Part shown: piece after piece, positions 42,439-51,479 of the stretch
How positions within the stretch are numbered: the first letter of the stretch is position 1
Layout: each line of letters begins with the position of its first letter
Assembly (NCBI GenBank): GCA_021286935.1
Contig: JAJTBI010000004.1
Span: forward strand, 1-64,000
DNA length: 64,000 nt
Direction: 5' to 3'
DNA from: Geobacteraceae bacterium
GTDB taxonomy: Bacteria; Desulfobacterota; Desulfuromonadia; Geobacterales; Pseudopelobacteraceae
Notes under the pieces: generated by a model
Seen by the model: the letters and a program-made list of their open reading frames with translations, nothing else
Told to the model about the DNA's origin: nothing
Databases searched by the model: none
Made by a program: the position numbers and the translations under genes

Positions 42439-44356
42439 TATAGCCACCAGACTGGTGCTGGTGATTACCCTCTGCAGTGCGCTGATCTTTGCCGTGATCC
42501 TGGGCTATAACTATCATCATTCCCGTGTCATCCTTGAGCAGGAGCTTGAGTCCAATGCACGTAATCTTGCCGGTTCGCTGGTGCATCGGGTGGAGACTGA
42601 GCTTGTAGCGGTTACCAAGGTGGTGCAAGGGATGGCCCGTGAGCTGGAAACCAGCCGTCATACAGCGCAGGAACTGCACAGTCTGATCAAGACCACGTTG
42701 GAACAGAACCCAGAACTCTACGGTTCAACCGTGGCCTTTGAGCCGTTTGCCTTCAACGCCGCAACCCGTCTGTATGCCCCTTATTATTACCGCCACAAGG
42801 GCGGGATCGCCTTCAGTCGCCTGGAAACAGCATACCAGCAACTGCCTTACCTGTACTGGGATTGGTATCAGATACCACGGGAACTGGGCAGGATGGAGTG
42901 GAGTGAACCGTATTTTGATGAAGGGGCAGGCAATATCCTGATGTCAACCTGTTCGGTACCGTTTTATGGCACCGATAACGGCAGGAAGCAGCTCAAGGGA
43001 ATTGTGACAGCGGACATCTCGCTGGAATCTCTGACCCGACTGGTCTCATCAGTCAAAATACTTAAGACCGGCTACGCTGCCCTACTGTCACGCAACGGGA
43101 TGGTGCTTGCCCATCCGCTCAAAGATGCGGTCATGAACGAGACCTTCTTCAGTATTGCGGAAGAGCGTCATGATCCAGCCATGCGGGAGTTGGGCAAAAA
43201 GATGATTAAGGGTGAGTCCGGTTTCATCTTGTACAAGAGTATGGTGGGGGTCAGAAGCTGGATGTATTACGCCCCGATCCGCTCAACCGGCTGGACCCTT
43301 GCCGTGGTTTTTCCTGAAAAGGAGCTGCTTGAGAATGTTACCCGTCTGAGCATGACCATGGCGGTGATGGGGCTGATTGGTATCCTGTTGTTAACAGCGG
43401 CAGTGATCTCCATTGCACGCTCTATTACCAAACCGCTTCGTTCGCTGGCTGCTGCCACTGATGAGATAGCTGCGGGAAACTTTGATGTGGAGCTTCCTGC
43501 GGTACGTTCGCAGGATGAGGTTGGGCTGCTGACCCATGATTTTCAGGTTATGCAGCAGTCGCTCAAGGAGTATATCAAGAACCTGACGGAAACCACGGCA
43601 GCCAAGGAGCGGATCCAGAGTGAGCTCAAGGTGGCCACTGATATCCAGGCCAGTCTGCTGCCCCGGCTGTTTCCCGCCTTCCCGGATCGACCTGAATTCG
43701 ACATCTTTGCCTCAATGGATCCTGCCAAAGAAGTGGGAGGCGATTTCTATGATTTCTTCTTTGTTGATCCCACACATCTCTGCTTCCTGATTGCCGATGT
43801 TTCCGGTAAGGGGGTGCCTGCAGCACTCTACATGATGGTTGCAAAGACCCTGCTTAAGTCAGAAGGGCAGCGGCTTGGCGAACCCAGCCGGATACTTTCC
43901 TGCGTCAATACGATCCTTGCTGAAGACAATGACAGCTGCATGTTTGCCACGGTGTTCTGCGCTATCCTGCATACCGAAACAGGAGAGATCTGTTTTGCCA
44001 ATGCCGGGCATAACCCGCCGTTGATCATGGATGCGGCAGGGGTGCGCTATCTTGCGCCTAAAGCGGGGTTTGTGCTGGGGCCGATGGAAGATAGTGTCTA
44101 TACCACTGAACGGCTTGTCATGCAGCCGGGAGATACGCTGTTTCTCTATACTGATGGTGTGACTGAGGCGAGCAACCATGCGGATGAACTGTACGGTGAG
44201 CCGCGTTTGCTTGATGTCTTGCAGAATGCGCCCAGAGAAGATCTTGTAGCGCTTGTGCATACTATTCGGGCTGATGTTGCCGCCCATGCTGCCGGCGCAC
44301 CACAGTCAGATGATGTTACCATGGTTGCCATTACCTGGCGGGGGACAAACGTTTAG
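42422..44356 (+). CDS. dCache-HAMP-SpoIIE/RsbU-type PP2C phosphatase
   Basis: The 644-residue membrane protein has helices at about 11-31 and 310-332 around a dCache sensor, a HAMP domain (about 333-385), a coiled linker (KERIQSELKVATDIQASLLP) and an SpoIIE domain. Metal-binding motifs are complete: VGGDFYDFF, IADVSGKGVPAALYM, NAGHNPPLI, LYTDGVTEA and SDDVTMVAI. It should dephosphorylate STAS antagonists; two are encoded in this window. ATG 42422 lies inside the binding-protein gene. It is the last gene of the opine operon. Confidence 0.92.
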   Translation: MLARTSIATRLVLVITLCSALIFAVILGYNYHHSRVILEQELESNARNLAGSLVHRVETELVAVTKVVQGMARELETSRHTAQELHSLIKTTLEQNPELYGSTVAFEPFAFNAATRLYAPYYYRHKGGIAFSRLETAYQQLPYLYWDWYQIPRELGRMEWSEPYFDEGAGNILMSTCSVPFYGTDNGRKQLKGIVTADISLESLTRLVSSVKILKTGYAALLSRNGMVLAHPLKDAVMNETFFSIAEERHDPAMRELGKKMIKGESGFILYKSMVGVRSWMYYAPIRSTGWTLAVVFPEKELLENVTRLSMTMAVMGLIGILLLTAAVISIARSITKPLRSLAAATDEIAAGNFDVELPAVRSQDEVGLLTHDFQVMQQSLKEYIKNLTETTAAKERIQSELKVATDIQASLLPRLFPAFPDRPEFDIFASMDPAKEVGGDFYDFFFVDPTHLCFLIADVSGKGVPAALYMMVAKTLLKSEGQRLGEPSRILSCVNTILAEDNDSCMFATVFCAILHTETGEICFANAGHNPPLIMDAAGVRYLAPKAGFVLGPMEDSVYTTERLVMQPGDTLFLYTDGVTEASNHADELYGEPRLLDVLQNAPREDLVALVHTIRADVAAHAAGAPQSDDVTMVAITWRGTNV

Positions 44357-44403
44357 ACTCCTTGTTGCACAACCTGTCTCGGTTTCTGGCATTGAAAATG
44401 AAA

Positions 44404-44450
44404 CGACTCCTCTCGCCCAGCGTTGAAATCGATTGGGTTGAGAGGAGTCG
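44404..44450. terminator. hairpin between convergent genes
   Basis: CGACTCCTCTC (44404-44414) and GAGAGGAGTCG (44440-44450) pair perfectly across a 25-base loop whose GCCCAG/TTGGGT ends can extend the stem. It lies between the SpoIIE-phosphatase stop and the stop of the small secreted protein gene. There is no T-run, so it may be Rho-independent on neither strand; a bidirectional stop or RNA-protecting hairpin is inferred. Confidence 0.5.
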
Positions 44451-44480
44451 CAGAGAGTTGTGCAGGAAATTGTTGTTACA

Positions 44481-44738
44481 CTATTTACATTTGCAGGAGG
44501 CTCCAACTCCGCCAAGTGATTTTGCATGTTTGTCAGCATCCATCTTGTAATCAAATGCCTTCAGCAGGCAGGTACCTGAGCCGCGTGCGGACTTCATCTG
44601 ATCCAGCGTGCGTGAATCAACCTCAATTTTGCCGTTTGCGCAGTAAACGCTGTACTGGGTTTTGCACAATGCGCTACCAGCCCCCAAAACCGTCACGACT
44701 GCTGCAACAAGAGACATGACCATCATCCGACGTTTCAT
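44481..44738 (-). CDS. small secreted Cys-rich protein, 85 residues
   Basis: A signal peptide (about 1-24, basic start and long hydrophobic core) precedes a 60-residue mature protein with Cys33, Cys57, Cys82 and Cys84 and a basic CKCK end. Disulfides or metal binding are possible. No family recognised. It stands alone; the 250 bases upstream to the PH-domain gene hold an imperfect AACCGGC/GCCGGGTT stem near 44761 and no other gene. Confidence 0.65.
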   Translation of the reverse strand: MKRRMMVMSLVAAVVTVLGAGSALCKTQYSVYCANGKIEVDSRTLDQMKSARGSGTCLLKAFDYKMDADKHAKSLGGVGASCKCK

Positions 44739-44989
44739 ACGTTACCCCCTGTTTAGGATTAACCGGCTATGCCGGGTTTGATTAGACGTTGGAACCAGTG
44801 CAAACGATCTGATAACCAACTCCAGTGACGAATGGTAACTCAGTATAACGCGGATAGGTGGTTTGGCAAGCTTGCCGCTTTTATTATGTCTGGTATGCTG
44901 TGACAAGCTGTACTCTAAAGAGGGGGGTGAGTTAAAGCTTTGACGGATGCCAAACAGTTAAGTTTAAAACTATTGTAATGGAGCTTTTC

Positions 44990-45367
44990 ATGGGACTTTT
45001 TTCTAGTGATTCAAAAAATAGTGCAACAGCAGAAGCCAGAAAATTTCATACTGATTATGGTCAGCTGCTTATTGATGGCGAGATCATTGAGGCTGGGTTT
45101 GTTGTTGCCCGCGACACTCTCCTGTTTACCAATAAACGCTTGATTGTTATCGAGGTGCAGGGGATTTCCGGCAGGCAGCTGGAATATCTCTCTGTTCCCT
45201 ACGGCTCGGTCGTGAAATTCAGTGTGCAGACCGGCGGCAGTTTTGACCTGAATGCAGAGCTGAAACTGTGGATCGGTAATGACACTGTTCCCCTTGAAAA
45301 ACGGTTCACCAGTGAACTCAACGTCTATGAGGTGCAGAAGATTCTTGCCAGTCGCGTGCTGAAGTAA
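44990..45367 (+). CDS. bacterial PH-domain protein (YokE/bPH type)
   Basis: The 125-residue soluble protein has the bacterial PH-like pattern: GQLLIDGEIIEAGFVVARDTLLFTNKRLIVIEVQG, SVPYGSVVKFSV, then an acidic strand and a C-terminal helix (VYEVQKILASRVL). Members are of unknown function, some linked to stress or membranes. ATG 44990 follows TGGAG by 6 bases and is preferred to an ATG four codons upstream that overlaps that site. The hydrolase gene starts 36 bases after its stop. Confidence 0.8.
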   Translation: MGLFSSDSKNSATAEARKFHTDYGQLLIDGEIIEAGFVVARDTLLFTNKRLIVIEVQGISGRQLEYLSVPYGSVVKFSVQTGGSFDLNAELKLWIGNDTVPLEKRFTSELNVYEVQKILASRVLK

Positions 45368-45403
45368 CCCCACAAATGTTGTCTCTTTTCAGGAGGAATC
45401 CAT

Positions 45404-46210
45404 ATGCCTTTTTTGAATCATAGGGAGATCCAGCTGTACTATGAGCAGCATGGTAGCGGTCCTCCGCTGTTACTGATCGCTGGTCTGGCTTCTGATTCAC
45501 AGAGCTGGCTACCGGTGGTTGAGGGGCTTGCTAAGCAGTTTACCGTAATCCTGCTGGATAACCGTGGGGTAGGGCGTTCAACCCAGGAGTGCGATATCAG
45601 CATCAGTCTGATGGCTGATGACTGCGCGGCCCTGATCCGTCACCTGGGGTATCAACGGGTTGCTGTTGCAGGGCATTCCATGGGGGGGATGGTTGCGATG
45701 GAATTGTCCCGGCAGCACCCCGATCTGGTTGACCGTCTGGTGCTGGTTGCCACTGCAGCCAAAAACAGGGTCCGCAATAACCTGTTGTTTCAGGACTGGG
45801 CTGATTGGTACGAGACGGGATCTAACCGCGTTGCCTGGTTCCGCACGGTTCTGTACTGGATACTTACGGAATCTTTTTTTAAGAATCAGTCTTTATTGGA
45901 TGCCTCACTGGACTATCTGCTCAGCTATCCTTGGCCTCAGTCGTCCCAGGCCTTCAGGCAGCAGGTGCAGGCCATTGCAGGGTTTGATGCAAGCGATTGG
46001 CTGGGGCAGGTGATGGTACCCACCTGTGTTTTGGCTGGTGAGCAGGATCTGCTGATGCTGCCGGGAGATTCGGAGTATCTGGCACAACAGTTGCCTCATG
46101 CGGTTCTGGAGGTTGTCAAAGGTGCGGCCCACTCGGTCCACAGCGAACAGCCAGAGGCGTTTGTGCAGGCTGTTGTTGATTTTTGTAGGGGAGAGGCCGA
46201 TGCCTTTTGA
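45404..46210 (+). CDS. alpha/beta hydrolase
   Basis: The 268-residue protein has the oxyanion region LLLIAGLASDSQSW, DNRGVGRS, nucleophile elbow AGHSMGGMVA (Ser about 95), a late Asp (AGEQDLLMLP) and His (GAAHSVHSEQPE). All triad residues are present. Similarity of style to BioH/3-oxoadipate enol-lactonase gives no safe substrate. AGGAGG precedes the ATG. The sensor-cyclase gene overlaps its last 11 bases. Confidence 0.88.
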   Translation: MPFLNHREIQLYYEQHGSGPPLLLIAGLASDSQSWLPVVEGLAKQFTVILLDNRGVGRSTQECDISISLMADDCAALIRHLGYQRVAVAGHSMGGMVAMELSRQHPDLVDRLVLVATAAKNRVRNNLLFQDWADWYETGSNRVAWFRTVLYWILTESFFKNQSLLDASLDYLLSYPWPQSSQAFRQQVQAIAGFDASDWLGQVMVPTCVLAGEQDLLMLPGDSEYLAQQLPHAVLEVVKGAAHSVHSEQPEAFVQAVVDFCRGEADAF

Positions 46211-48566
46211 GCATAACCGGATTCATATACTGATTTATATTCTTTTGGCTGTTTGTATGCTCATGCCGTTGCAATCTGCGGAGGCGCTGGAGAAAGTGAC
46301 GCTGCAGTTGAAGTGGACCCACGCCTTTCAGTTTGCCGGCTATTATGCGGCAAAAGAGCAGGGGTATTACCGTGAGGCGGGTCTGGATGTCGCCATACTG
46401 GAAGCGACACCGCAAACCAATCCGATACAGTCGGTATTGGAAGGCAGGGCGCAGTATGGTGTGGGGACCAGCGGGCTGTTGCTGGCCCGTTCAGCAGGTA
46501 AGCCGGTGGTTGTCCTGGCAGTGATTTTTCAGCAATCCCCCTATGAGATATATGCAGCACCCCATATTCGGCAGGTTAAGGATCTGATCGGAAAACGGCT
46601 GATGCTTGAACCGCAGACAGACGAGTTGGTTGCCTTCCTGAAAAAGGAAGGGGTCTCTCTGGATCAGCTGCAACTGGTTCCACACAGCTTTGATGCTGCC
46701 GGCCTGATGCAGGGACAGGCAGAGGCGATCTCCGGATATGTCTCCGACGAACCCTATTATTTCAAACAGGCAAAGTATCCGTACCAGACCTTTAGCCCCC
46801 GCTCGGTGGGAATCGACTTTTACGGTGATAATCTGTTTACGTCGGCGCTTGAGCTGAAAAACCATCCAGAGCGGGTAAAGGCTTTCAGGGCCGCAACCAT
46901 GCGGGGCTGGCAGTATGCCAAGGAACACCGTGACAATGTAATCGATCTGATCCTCACTAAGTACTCCAAGCGTCATACCCGGGAGTACCTGCATCACGAG
47001 TCTGATCAGATGATTCCCCTGTTACAGCCTAACCTGATCGAGATCGGTTACATGAACTCCGGTCGCTGGCGCCATATTGCCGATACCTATTCCAGCATAG
47101 GACTACTTCCTGACAATTTCCCGCTGGATGGTTTTCTCTATGAACCGCCGGAAGGAAATCTTAAGCGACTCTATCGCTACCTGGGGGTGGCGTTGGCAGC
47201 AGTCTTTGTGGCGAGTTGCATTGCGATCTATATCTATCGGGTCAACCGGCGTCTGGCCCAGATCATGAAACAGAATGAACAGACCACGGCCGCCTTGTCC
47301 GAAAGTGAGGAACTGTGGCGAACCATCATCAAGACATCGCCGGACGGTATTTCCATCACCTCTATGGATGGTGTTGTCAGGCAGGTGTCGGACAAGATGT
47401 TTGCCATGTATGGCTACAGTTCGCCTGGCGAGGTAATTGGACGTAATATCTTTGAATTTATTGATCCCGAATATCACGAAAAAGCGACGTTCCGGATCGG
47501 CATGATGCTGGATGGCACCTACACCGGCGCTACGGACTATTTAATGATTCGCAAAGACGGCAGCCGCTTCTTTATTGAAGCCAATGCCGAGATTCTGCGG
47601 GATCATGATGGCAAGCCGCGGGAGTTGTTTTTTATCAACCGGGATATTACTGAACGCAAACAGACAGAGGCCAGGCTGCGCTCTTTGTCTGTCGCGGTTG
47701 AGCAGGGGCCGGTATCAGTTGTGATCACGGACCCGCTCGGCACCATACAGTATGTCAATCCCTGCTTCAGTGCCGTTACCGGCTATGAAGCTGATGAAGT
47801 TATTGGCGGACCCCCCAGACTTCTCAAGTCAGGTTTGACGGAGCAGGCAGTGTACGTGTCGTTGTGGAACACGCTTCAGGAGGGTAAAACCTGGGTCGGC
47901 GAATTTATCAATAAACGCAAGAATGGGGAACTATTCTGGGAGGAAGCACATATTGCACCGGTGTTTGACAGTGCCGGTACGGTGTTGCAGTATGTTGCCG
48001 TGAAGCTGGATATCACCGCTCGTAAAAAGGTGGAAGAACAGGTGACCCATCTGGCCCAGTATGATGCCTTGACTGATTTGCCAAACCGGACCCTCTTTTC
48101 GGAACTCCTGCTGCAGGCATTGGCCTTGGCCCAACGTGAAGATAGTTGTCTCGCCCTTATGTTTGTTGATCTGGATCGCTTTAAGCCGGTGAATGATACC
48201 TATGGTCATGCCGTGGGAGATCTTCTGCTGAATCAGGTTGGCAAGCGGATGAAAGATACGGTGCGTTTCTCTGACACCCTGGGAAGAGTTGGCGGTGACG
48301 AGTTTGTGGTGCTGCTGCCCAAGGTTGATGGGCCGTCTGATGCACTGTTGGTTGCTGAGAAGCTGAGGCTTGCCTTGGAGGTGCCTTTTACCATTGAGGA
48401 CCACGAGTTACAGATCTCGGCCTGTATCGGTATTGCCCTGTATCCTGTGCATGGCCAGGATGAAAAGACGCTGTTTCAGCATGCTGATCTGGCTATGTAC
48501 CATGCCAAGCAACAGGGCAGAAATGCGGTGCAGATGTTTGACCGGCAGATGGTAGTGGAGTCGTAA
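46200..48566 (+). CDS. NMT1-like binding domain fused to PAS-PAS-GGDEF (membrane diguanylate cyclase)
   Basis: The 788-residue protein has an N-terminal signal/anchor (about 10-25), an NMT1/THI5 periplasmic domain (LQLKWTHAFQFAGYYAAKEQGYY to about residue 310) and a transmembrane helix (about 325-345). Two PAS domains (about 370-485 and 495-615) and GGDEF (about 625-785) follow. The active site GGDEF is at 698-702, with inhibitory RFSD five residues before it. It should make c-di-GMP in response to a ligand, perhaps a pyrimidine. A cytosine-deaminase-like gene starts 5 bases after its stop. Confidence 0.92.
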   Translation: MPFEHNRIHILIYILLAVCMLMPLQSAEALEKVTLQLKWTHAFQFAGYYAAKEQGYYREAGLDVAILEATPQTNPIQSVLEGRAQYGVGTSGLLLARSAGKPVVVLAVIFQQSPYEIYAAPHIRQVKDLIGKRLMLEPQTDELVAFLKKEGVSLDQLQLVPHSFDAAGLMQGQAEAISGYVSDEPYYFKQAKYPYQTFSPRSVGIDFYGDNLFTSALELKNHPERVKAFRAATMRGWQYAKEHRDNVIDLILTKYSKRHTREYLHHESDQMIPLLQPNLIEIGYMNSGRWRHIADTYSSIGLLPDNFPLDGFLYEPPEGNLKRLYRYLGVALAAVFVASCIAIYIYRVNRRLAQIMKQNEQTTAALSESEELWRTIIKTSPDGISITSMDGVVRQVSDKMFAMYGYSSPGEVIGRNIFEFIDPEYHEKATFRIGMMLDGTYTGATDYLMIRKDGSRFFIEANAEILRDHDGKPRELFFINRDITERKQTEARLRSLSVAVEQGPVSVVITDPLGTIQYVNPCFSAVTGYEADEVIGGPPRLLKSGLTEQAVYVSLWNTLQEGKTWVGEFINKRKNGELFWEEAHIAPVFDSAGTVLQYVAVKLDITARKKVEEQVTHLAQYDALTDLPNRTLFSELLLQALALAQREDSCLALMFVDLDRFKPVNDTYGHAVGDLLLNQVGKRMKDTVRFSDTLGRVGGDEFVVLLPKVDGPSDALLVAEKLRLALEVPFTIEDHELQISACIGIALYPVHGQDEKTLFQHADLAMYHAKQQGRNAVQMFDRQMVVES

Positions 48567-48571
48567 TACAA

Positions 48572-49027
48572 ATGCAGCAGGAGGAAATCGTGGATAGTTT
48601 CATGCAGGCTGCTATTGAAGAAGCGCGCCAGGGGCTGGCGGAAGGTGGTATCCCGATTGGCGCGGTGATTGTTCATCAGGGCAGGATCATCGGGCGTGGC
48701 CATAACCGGCGGGTGCAGCAGGACAGCGCCATTCTGCATGGTGAAATGGACGCCCTGGAGAATGGCGGTCGTCAACCGGCATCGGTCTATCGGGAATCAG
48801 TGCTGTACACCACCCTGTCACCTTGCCCGATGTGCAGCGGTGCTATCCTGCTGTACGGCATTCCCAAGGTGGTGATCGGTGAAAACCGTACTTTCATGGG
48901 AGAAGAGGAGCTGCTGCGATCTCGCGGGGTGCAGGTGGAGGTTCTGCAGGATGAACAGTGCATCAGCTTGATGGAGCAGTTTATTGCTGAAAAACCGGAG
49001 CTTTGGAACGAAGATATCGGAGTATGA
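48572..49027 (+). CDS. cytosine/nucleoside deaminase (zinc-dependent)
   Basis: The 151-residue protein has the zinc motif HGEMDALENGGR (His and catalytic Glu) and SPCPMCSGAILLYG (two Cys). The HGEMDALEN form and GENRTFMGEEELLRSRGV tail resemble yeast-type cytosine deaminase more than tRNA adenosine deaminase TadA. It should convert cytosine or a related base to uracil. It directly follows the NMT1-PAS-GGDEF gene, which supports a pyrimidine theme. Confidence 0.88.
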   Translation: MQQEEIVDSFMQAAIEEARQGLAEGGIPIGAVIVHQGRIIGRGHNRRVQQDSAILHGEMDALENGGRQPASVYRESVLYTTLSPCPMCSGAILLYGIPKVVIGENRTFMGEEELLRSRGVQVEVLQDEQCISLMEQFIAEKPELWNEDIGV

Positions 49028-49046
49028 AGCAGAAAGGGACAACTAT

Positions 49047-49733
49047 ATGCAGAGATTGATACTTGCTGTAATTCTGGTGCTGTTGCCGTTACTGAATGTC
49101 CATGCAGAATCAACCGGATGTAACGGTCCCCGTGCTGTTGGCGCCACGTACCGCTCAGACAGTGGAAAACAACTGAACGCCTGTTTTGACCTTGATCGCA
49201 ATACGGTGACCGTGGTGCTGGCCGATGGAAGCCGGGTGATGCTACCAGCAGCCCTGTCCGGTTCTGGTGCCCGTTATAGTGATGGGAAGCGCACCTTTTG
49301 GGAACATAAAGGGATCGGCCGCTATTTTGTTGGCGAAACATTGTTGTTTGAGGGTGGTCCGGCTCCGGCAGGGTACAAAAGCGGCGTTACATCGCAGCTT
49401 CTGGTTAAGACCAGCGTGACTGCCGATGGCAAGAAGATCGCTTATCCGACGACTAATAACCCCGAAGTGACGGCAATGCTGGTGGAGATCGCTCCCAAGG
49501 CTGAAACCGGCTGGCATAAACATGATGTGCCGGTTTACGCCTATATGCTGGCTGGTGAGCTTGAAGTAACGCTGGAAAGTGGCAAGCATGCTACCTATAA
49601 GGCAGGAGATGCGATTATTGAGGTGGTGGGTACCCTGCATAACGGCATCAATAAGGGGAAAGAAACGGCCAAGCTGGTGGTGTTTTACACCGGCATCAAA
49701 GACCAGGCTAACGTGGTCAGAAAACAGGAGTAA
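49047..49733 (+). CDS. secreted protein with MliC-like and cupin domains
   Basis: The 228-residue protein has a signal peptide (cleavage after VHAE). An MliC-like domain (about 28-95: ACFDLDRNTVTVVLADGSRVMLP, GSGARYSDGKRTFWEHKG) resembles C-type lysozyme inhibitors. A cupin (about 130-220) has metal-type ligands in WHKHDVPVYAYMLAGELEV and a later His in VGTLHNG. This pairing is unusual. ATG 49047 is used because the signal peptide begins there. The nucleotidase gene starts 6 bases after the stop. Confidence 0.8.
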   Translation: MQRLILAVILVLLPLLNVHAESTGCNGPRAVGATYRSDSGKQLNACFDLDRNTVTVVLADGSRVMLPAALSGSGARYSDGKRTFWEHKGIGRYFVGETLLFEGGPAPAGYKSGVTSQLLVKTSVTADGKKIAYPTTNNPEVTAMLVEIAPKAETGWHKHDVPVYAYMLAGELEVTLESGKHATYKAGDAIIEVVGTLHNGINKGKETAKLVVFYTGIKDQANVVRKQE

Positions 49734-49739
49734 CGTCCC

Positions 49740-51458
49740 ATGCCGAGTCCCTGCCACCCTGGCCGTAGTCTGAGGCTGTTACTGCTGCTCCTGTGGCTGC
49801 TGCTGGCTGCCTGCAGCAGCCAGTCAGGACGTTATCAGTTTACACTGGTTCATATGAATGATACCCACTCACACCTGGAGCCGGTGGCGGTTACTCTGAC
49901 TATGCAGGGGGAGACCGTCACGGCGCAACTGGGTGGTTTTGCCCGCCTGAAGACAGTCATTGACCAGATGCGGACCGAGGACCGGGAGCTGTTGTTTCTG
50001 CATGGCGGCGATGTGGTACAGGGAACGCTCTATTTTACCCTGTTTAATGGTCTGCCCGAGTTTGATTTTCTTAACCTGCTCGGTCTGGATGCCATGACCT
50101 TTGGCAATCACGAGTTTGATCGTGGTCCGGCCGCTATCCCGGCCTGGATCAAGCGCAGCAGATTTCCCTGGCTGTCTGCCAATATTGATTTCTCTGCAGA
50201 GCCTGCCCTGGCAGGGCTGGTCAAGCCGTATCTGATCAAGGAGATTCATGGCGAAAAGATAGCCATTATCGGGGTTACCACGGAAACCACCCCCCAGACC
50301 ACTATGCAGGTGGGCAGTATTGTTTTCAATAATGCGGTGGAGTCTGTTCGTAAACAGGTCACAGCGCTGGAGGCGCAGGGGATCAACAAAATTATTGTGT
50401 TATCGCACCTTGGGTATCAGCAGGACAGGGAGCTTGCAGAAAAAGTAGCCGGTGTTGATATTGTGGTTGGCGGACACAGCCACACCCTGATGGGAGATAC
50501 GTCGCTTCTGTCAAAGATCGGCCTGCTGCCTGAAACCGTCTATCCCACAGAGCTGAAAGGGGCTGACGGCAAGCGGGTGCTGGTGCTGCAGGCCTGGCAG
50601 TGGGGACATTTTCTAGGCAGGTTACAGGCACGCTTTACCCCGGATGGTGAGATTGAGCAGTACAGCCATAGTGCCGTGATTCCGGTCGGTAGTAGCTTTG
50701 TTCGTAATGATCAGGCCGTACAGCCTGGAACACCGGCCTATCAGGCGATTACGGCGACCCTTGAGCATACCGGCATCGCACGTATTGTTGCGGAAGATCC
50801 ACAGATGGTGGCCGCTCTCGCTCCCTATGCACAGAAGGTGGCTGCTTATCGCACGGTTGCCATTGCAACAGCAGCAGAAGATCTGGTGCGCGGCCTGAAC
50901 CGGGGGCCTGGACCGCTTGCTGCGGATTCCATGCTGGCAGCAGTGCCCAGGGCGCAGGTGGCTATCCTGAACTACGGCGGTATCCGCAGAGATCTGCTGC
51001 GTGGCAAGATCTCTGCCGGTGATCTACTGGAGGTTATGCCGTTTAACAATTCCCTGGTGCTGGTGGATCTGACCGGCGCAGAGCTGCTGAAGTCGCTTGA
51101 GGACACCGTGGCGTTTATGTTGGTAAAGTTTGGCAGCGATACGATGAATATGCCGTTTGTTAGCGGTATCCGGTTTTCAGTGCAGACTTCAGCACCGTAT
51201 GGTTCCCGGATTGAGCACCTGCAGATCCGCTCAGATTCAGGAGGCTTTACCCCCATAGTGCCAACACAACGGTACCGGGTTGTGGTTAACTCTTTTGTGG
51301 CAGAAGGTGGCGATGGGTTTGGCGTGATCAAGTCAGCCACTGGTTTTAAAAGTGATACCGGTATCATTGACAGTGATTCCATGCAGGATTATCTGCAAAA
51401 GTTAGGCACTATCCGCAATACGGCTGAACAGCGGATCAGTATGCTGCCCGCTAACTGA
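49740..51458 (+). CDS. 5'-nucleotidase/UshA-family lipoprotein
   Basis: The 572-residue protein has a lipoprotein signal (LLLAACSS) and a metallophosphoesterase domain with HMNDTHSHLEP, HGGDVVQGT, FGNHEFDRG, LSHLGYQQD and GGHSHT. The C-terminal 5'-nucleotidase domain (about 340-560) contains NYGGIRRDLL, MPFNNSLV and VVVNSFVAEGGDGF. It should release phosphate and nucleosides from nucleotides in the periplasm. The nucleoside transporter gene begins 21 bases downstream, which fits nucleotide scavenging. Confidence 0.92.
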   Translation: MPSPCHPGRSLRLLLLLLWLLLAACSSQSGRYQFTLVHMNDTHSHLEPVAVTLTMQGETVTAQLGGFARLKTVIDQMRTEDRELLFLHGGDVVQGTLYFTLFNGLPEFDFLNLLGLDAMTFGNHEFDRGPAAIPAWIKRSRFPWLSANIDFSAEPALAGLVKPYLIKEIHGEKIAIIGVTTETTPQTTMQVGSIVFNNAVESVRKQVTALEAQGINKIIVLSHLGYQQDRELAEKVAGVDIVVGGHSHTLMGDTSLLSKIGLLPETVYPTELKGADGKRVLVLQAWQWGHFLGRLQARFTPDGEIEQYSHSAVIPVGSSFVRNDQAVQPGTPAYQAITATLEHTGIARIVAEDPQMVAALAPYAQKVAAYRTVAIATAAEDLVRGLNRGPGPLAADSMLAAVPRAQVAILNYGGIRRDLLRGKISAGDLLEVMPFNNSLVLVDLTGAELLKSLEDTVAFMLVKFGSDTMNMPFVSGIRFSVQTSAPYGSRIEHLQIRSDSGGFTPIVPTQRYRVVVNSFVAEGGDGFGVIKSATGFKSDTGIIDSDSMQDYLQKLGTIRNTAEQRISMLPAN

Positions 51459-51479
51459 TATAAAGGAGTAACGTGACCC

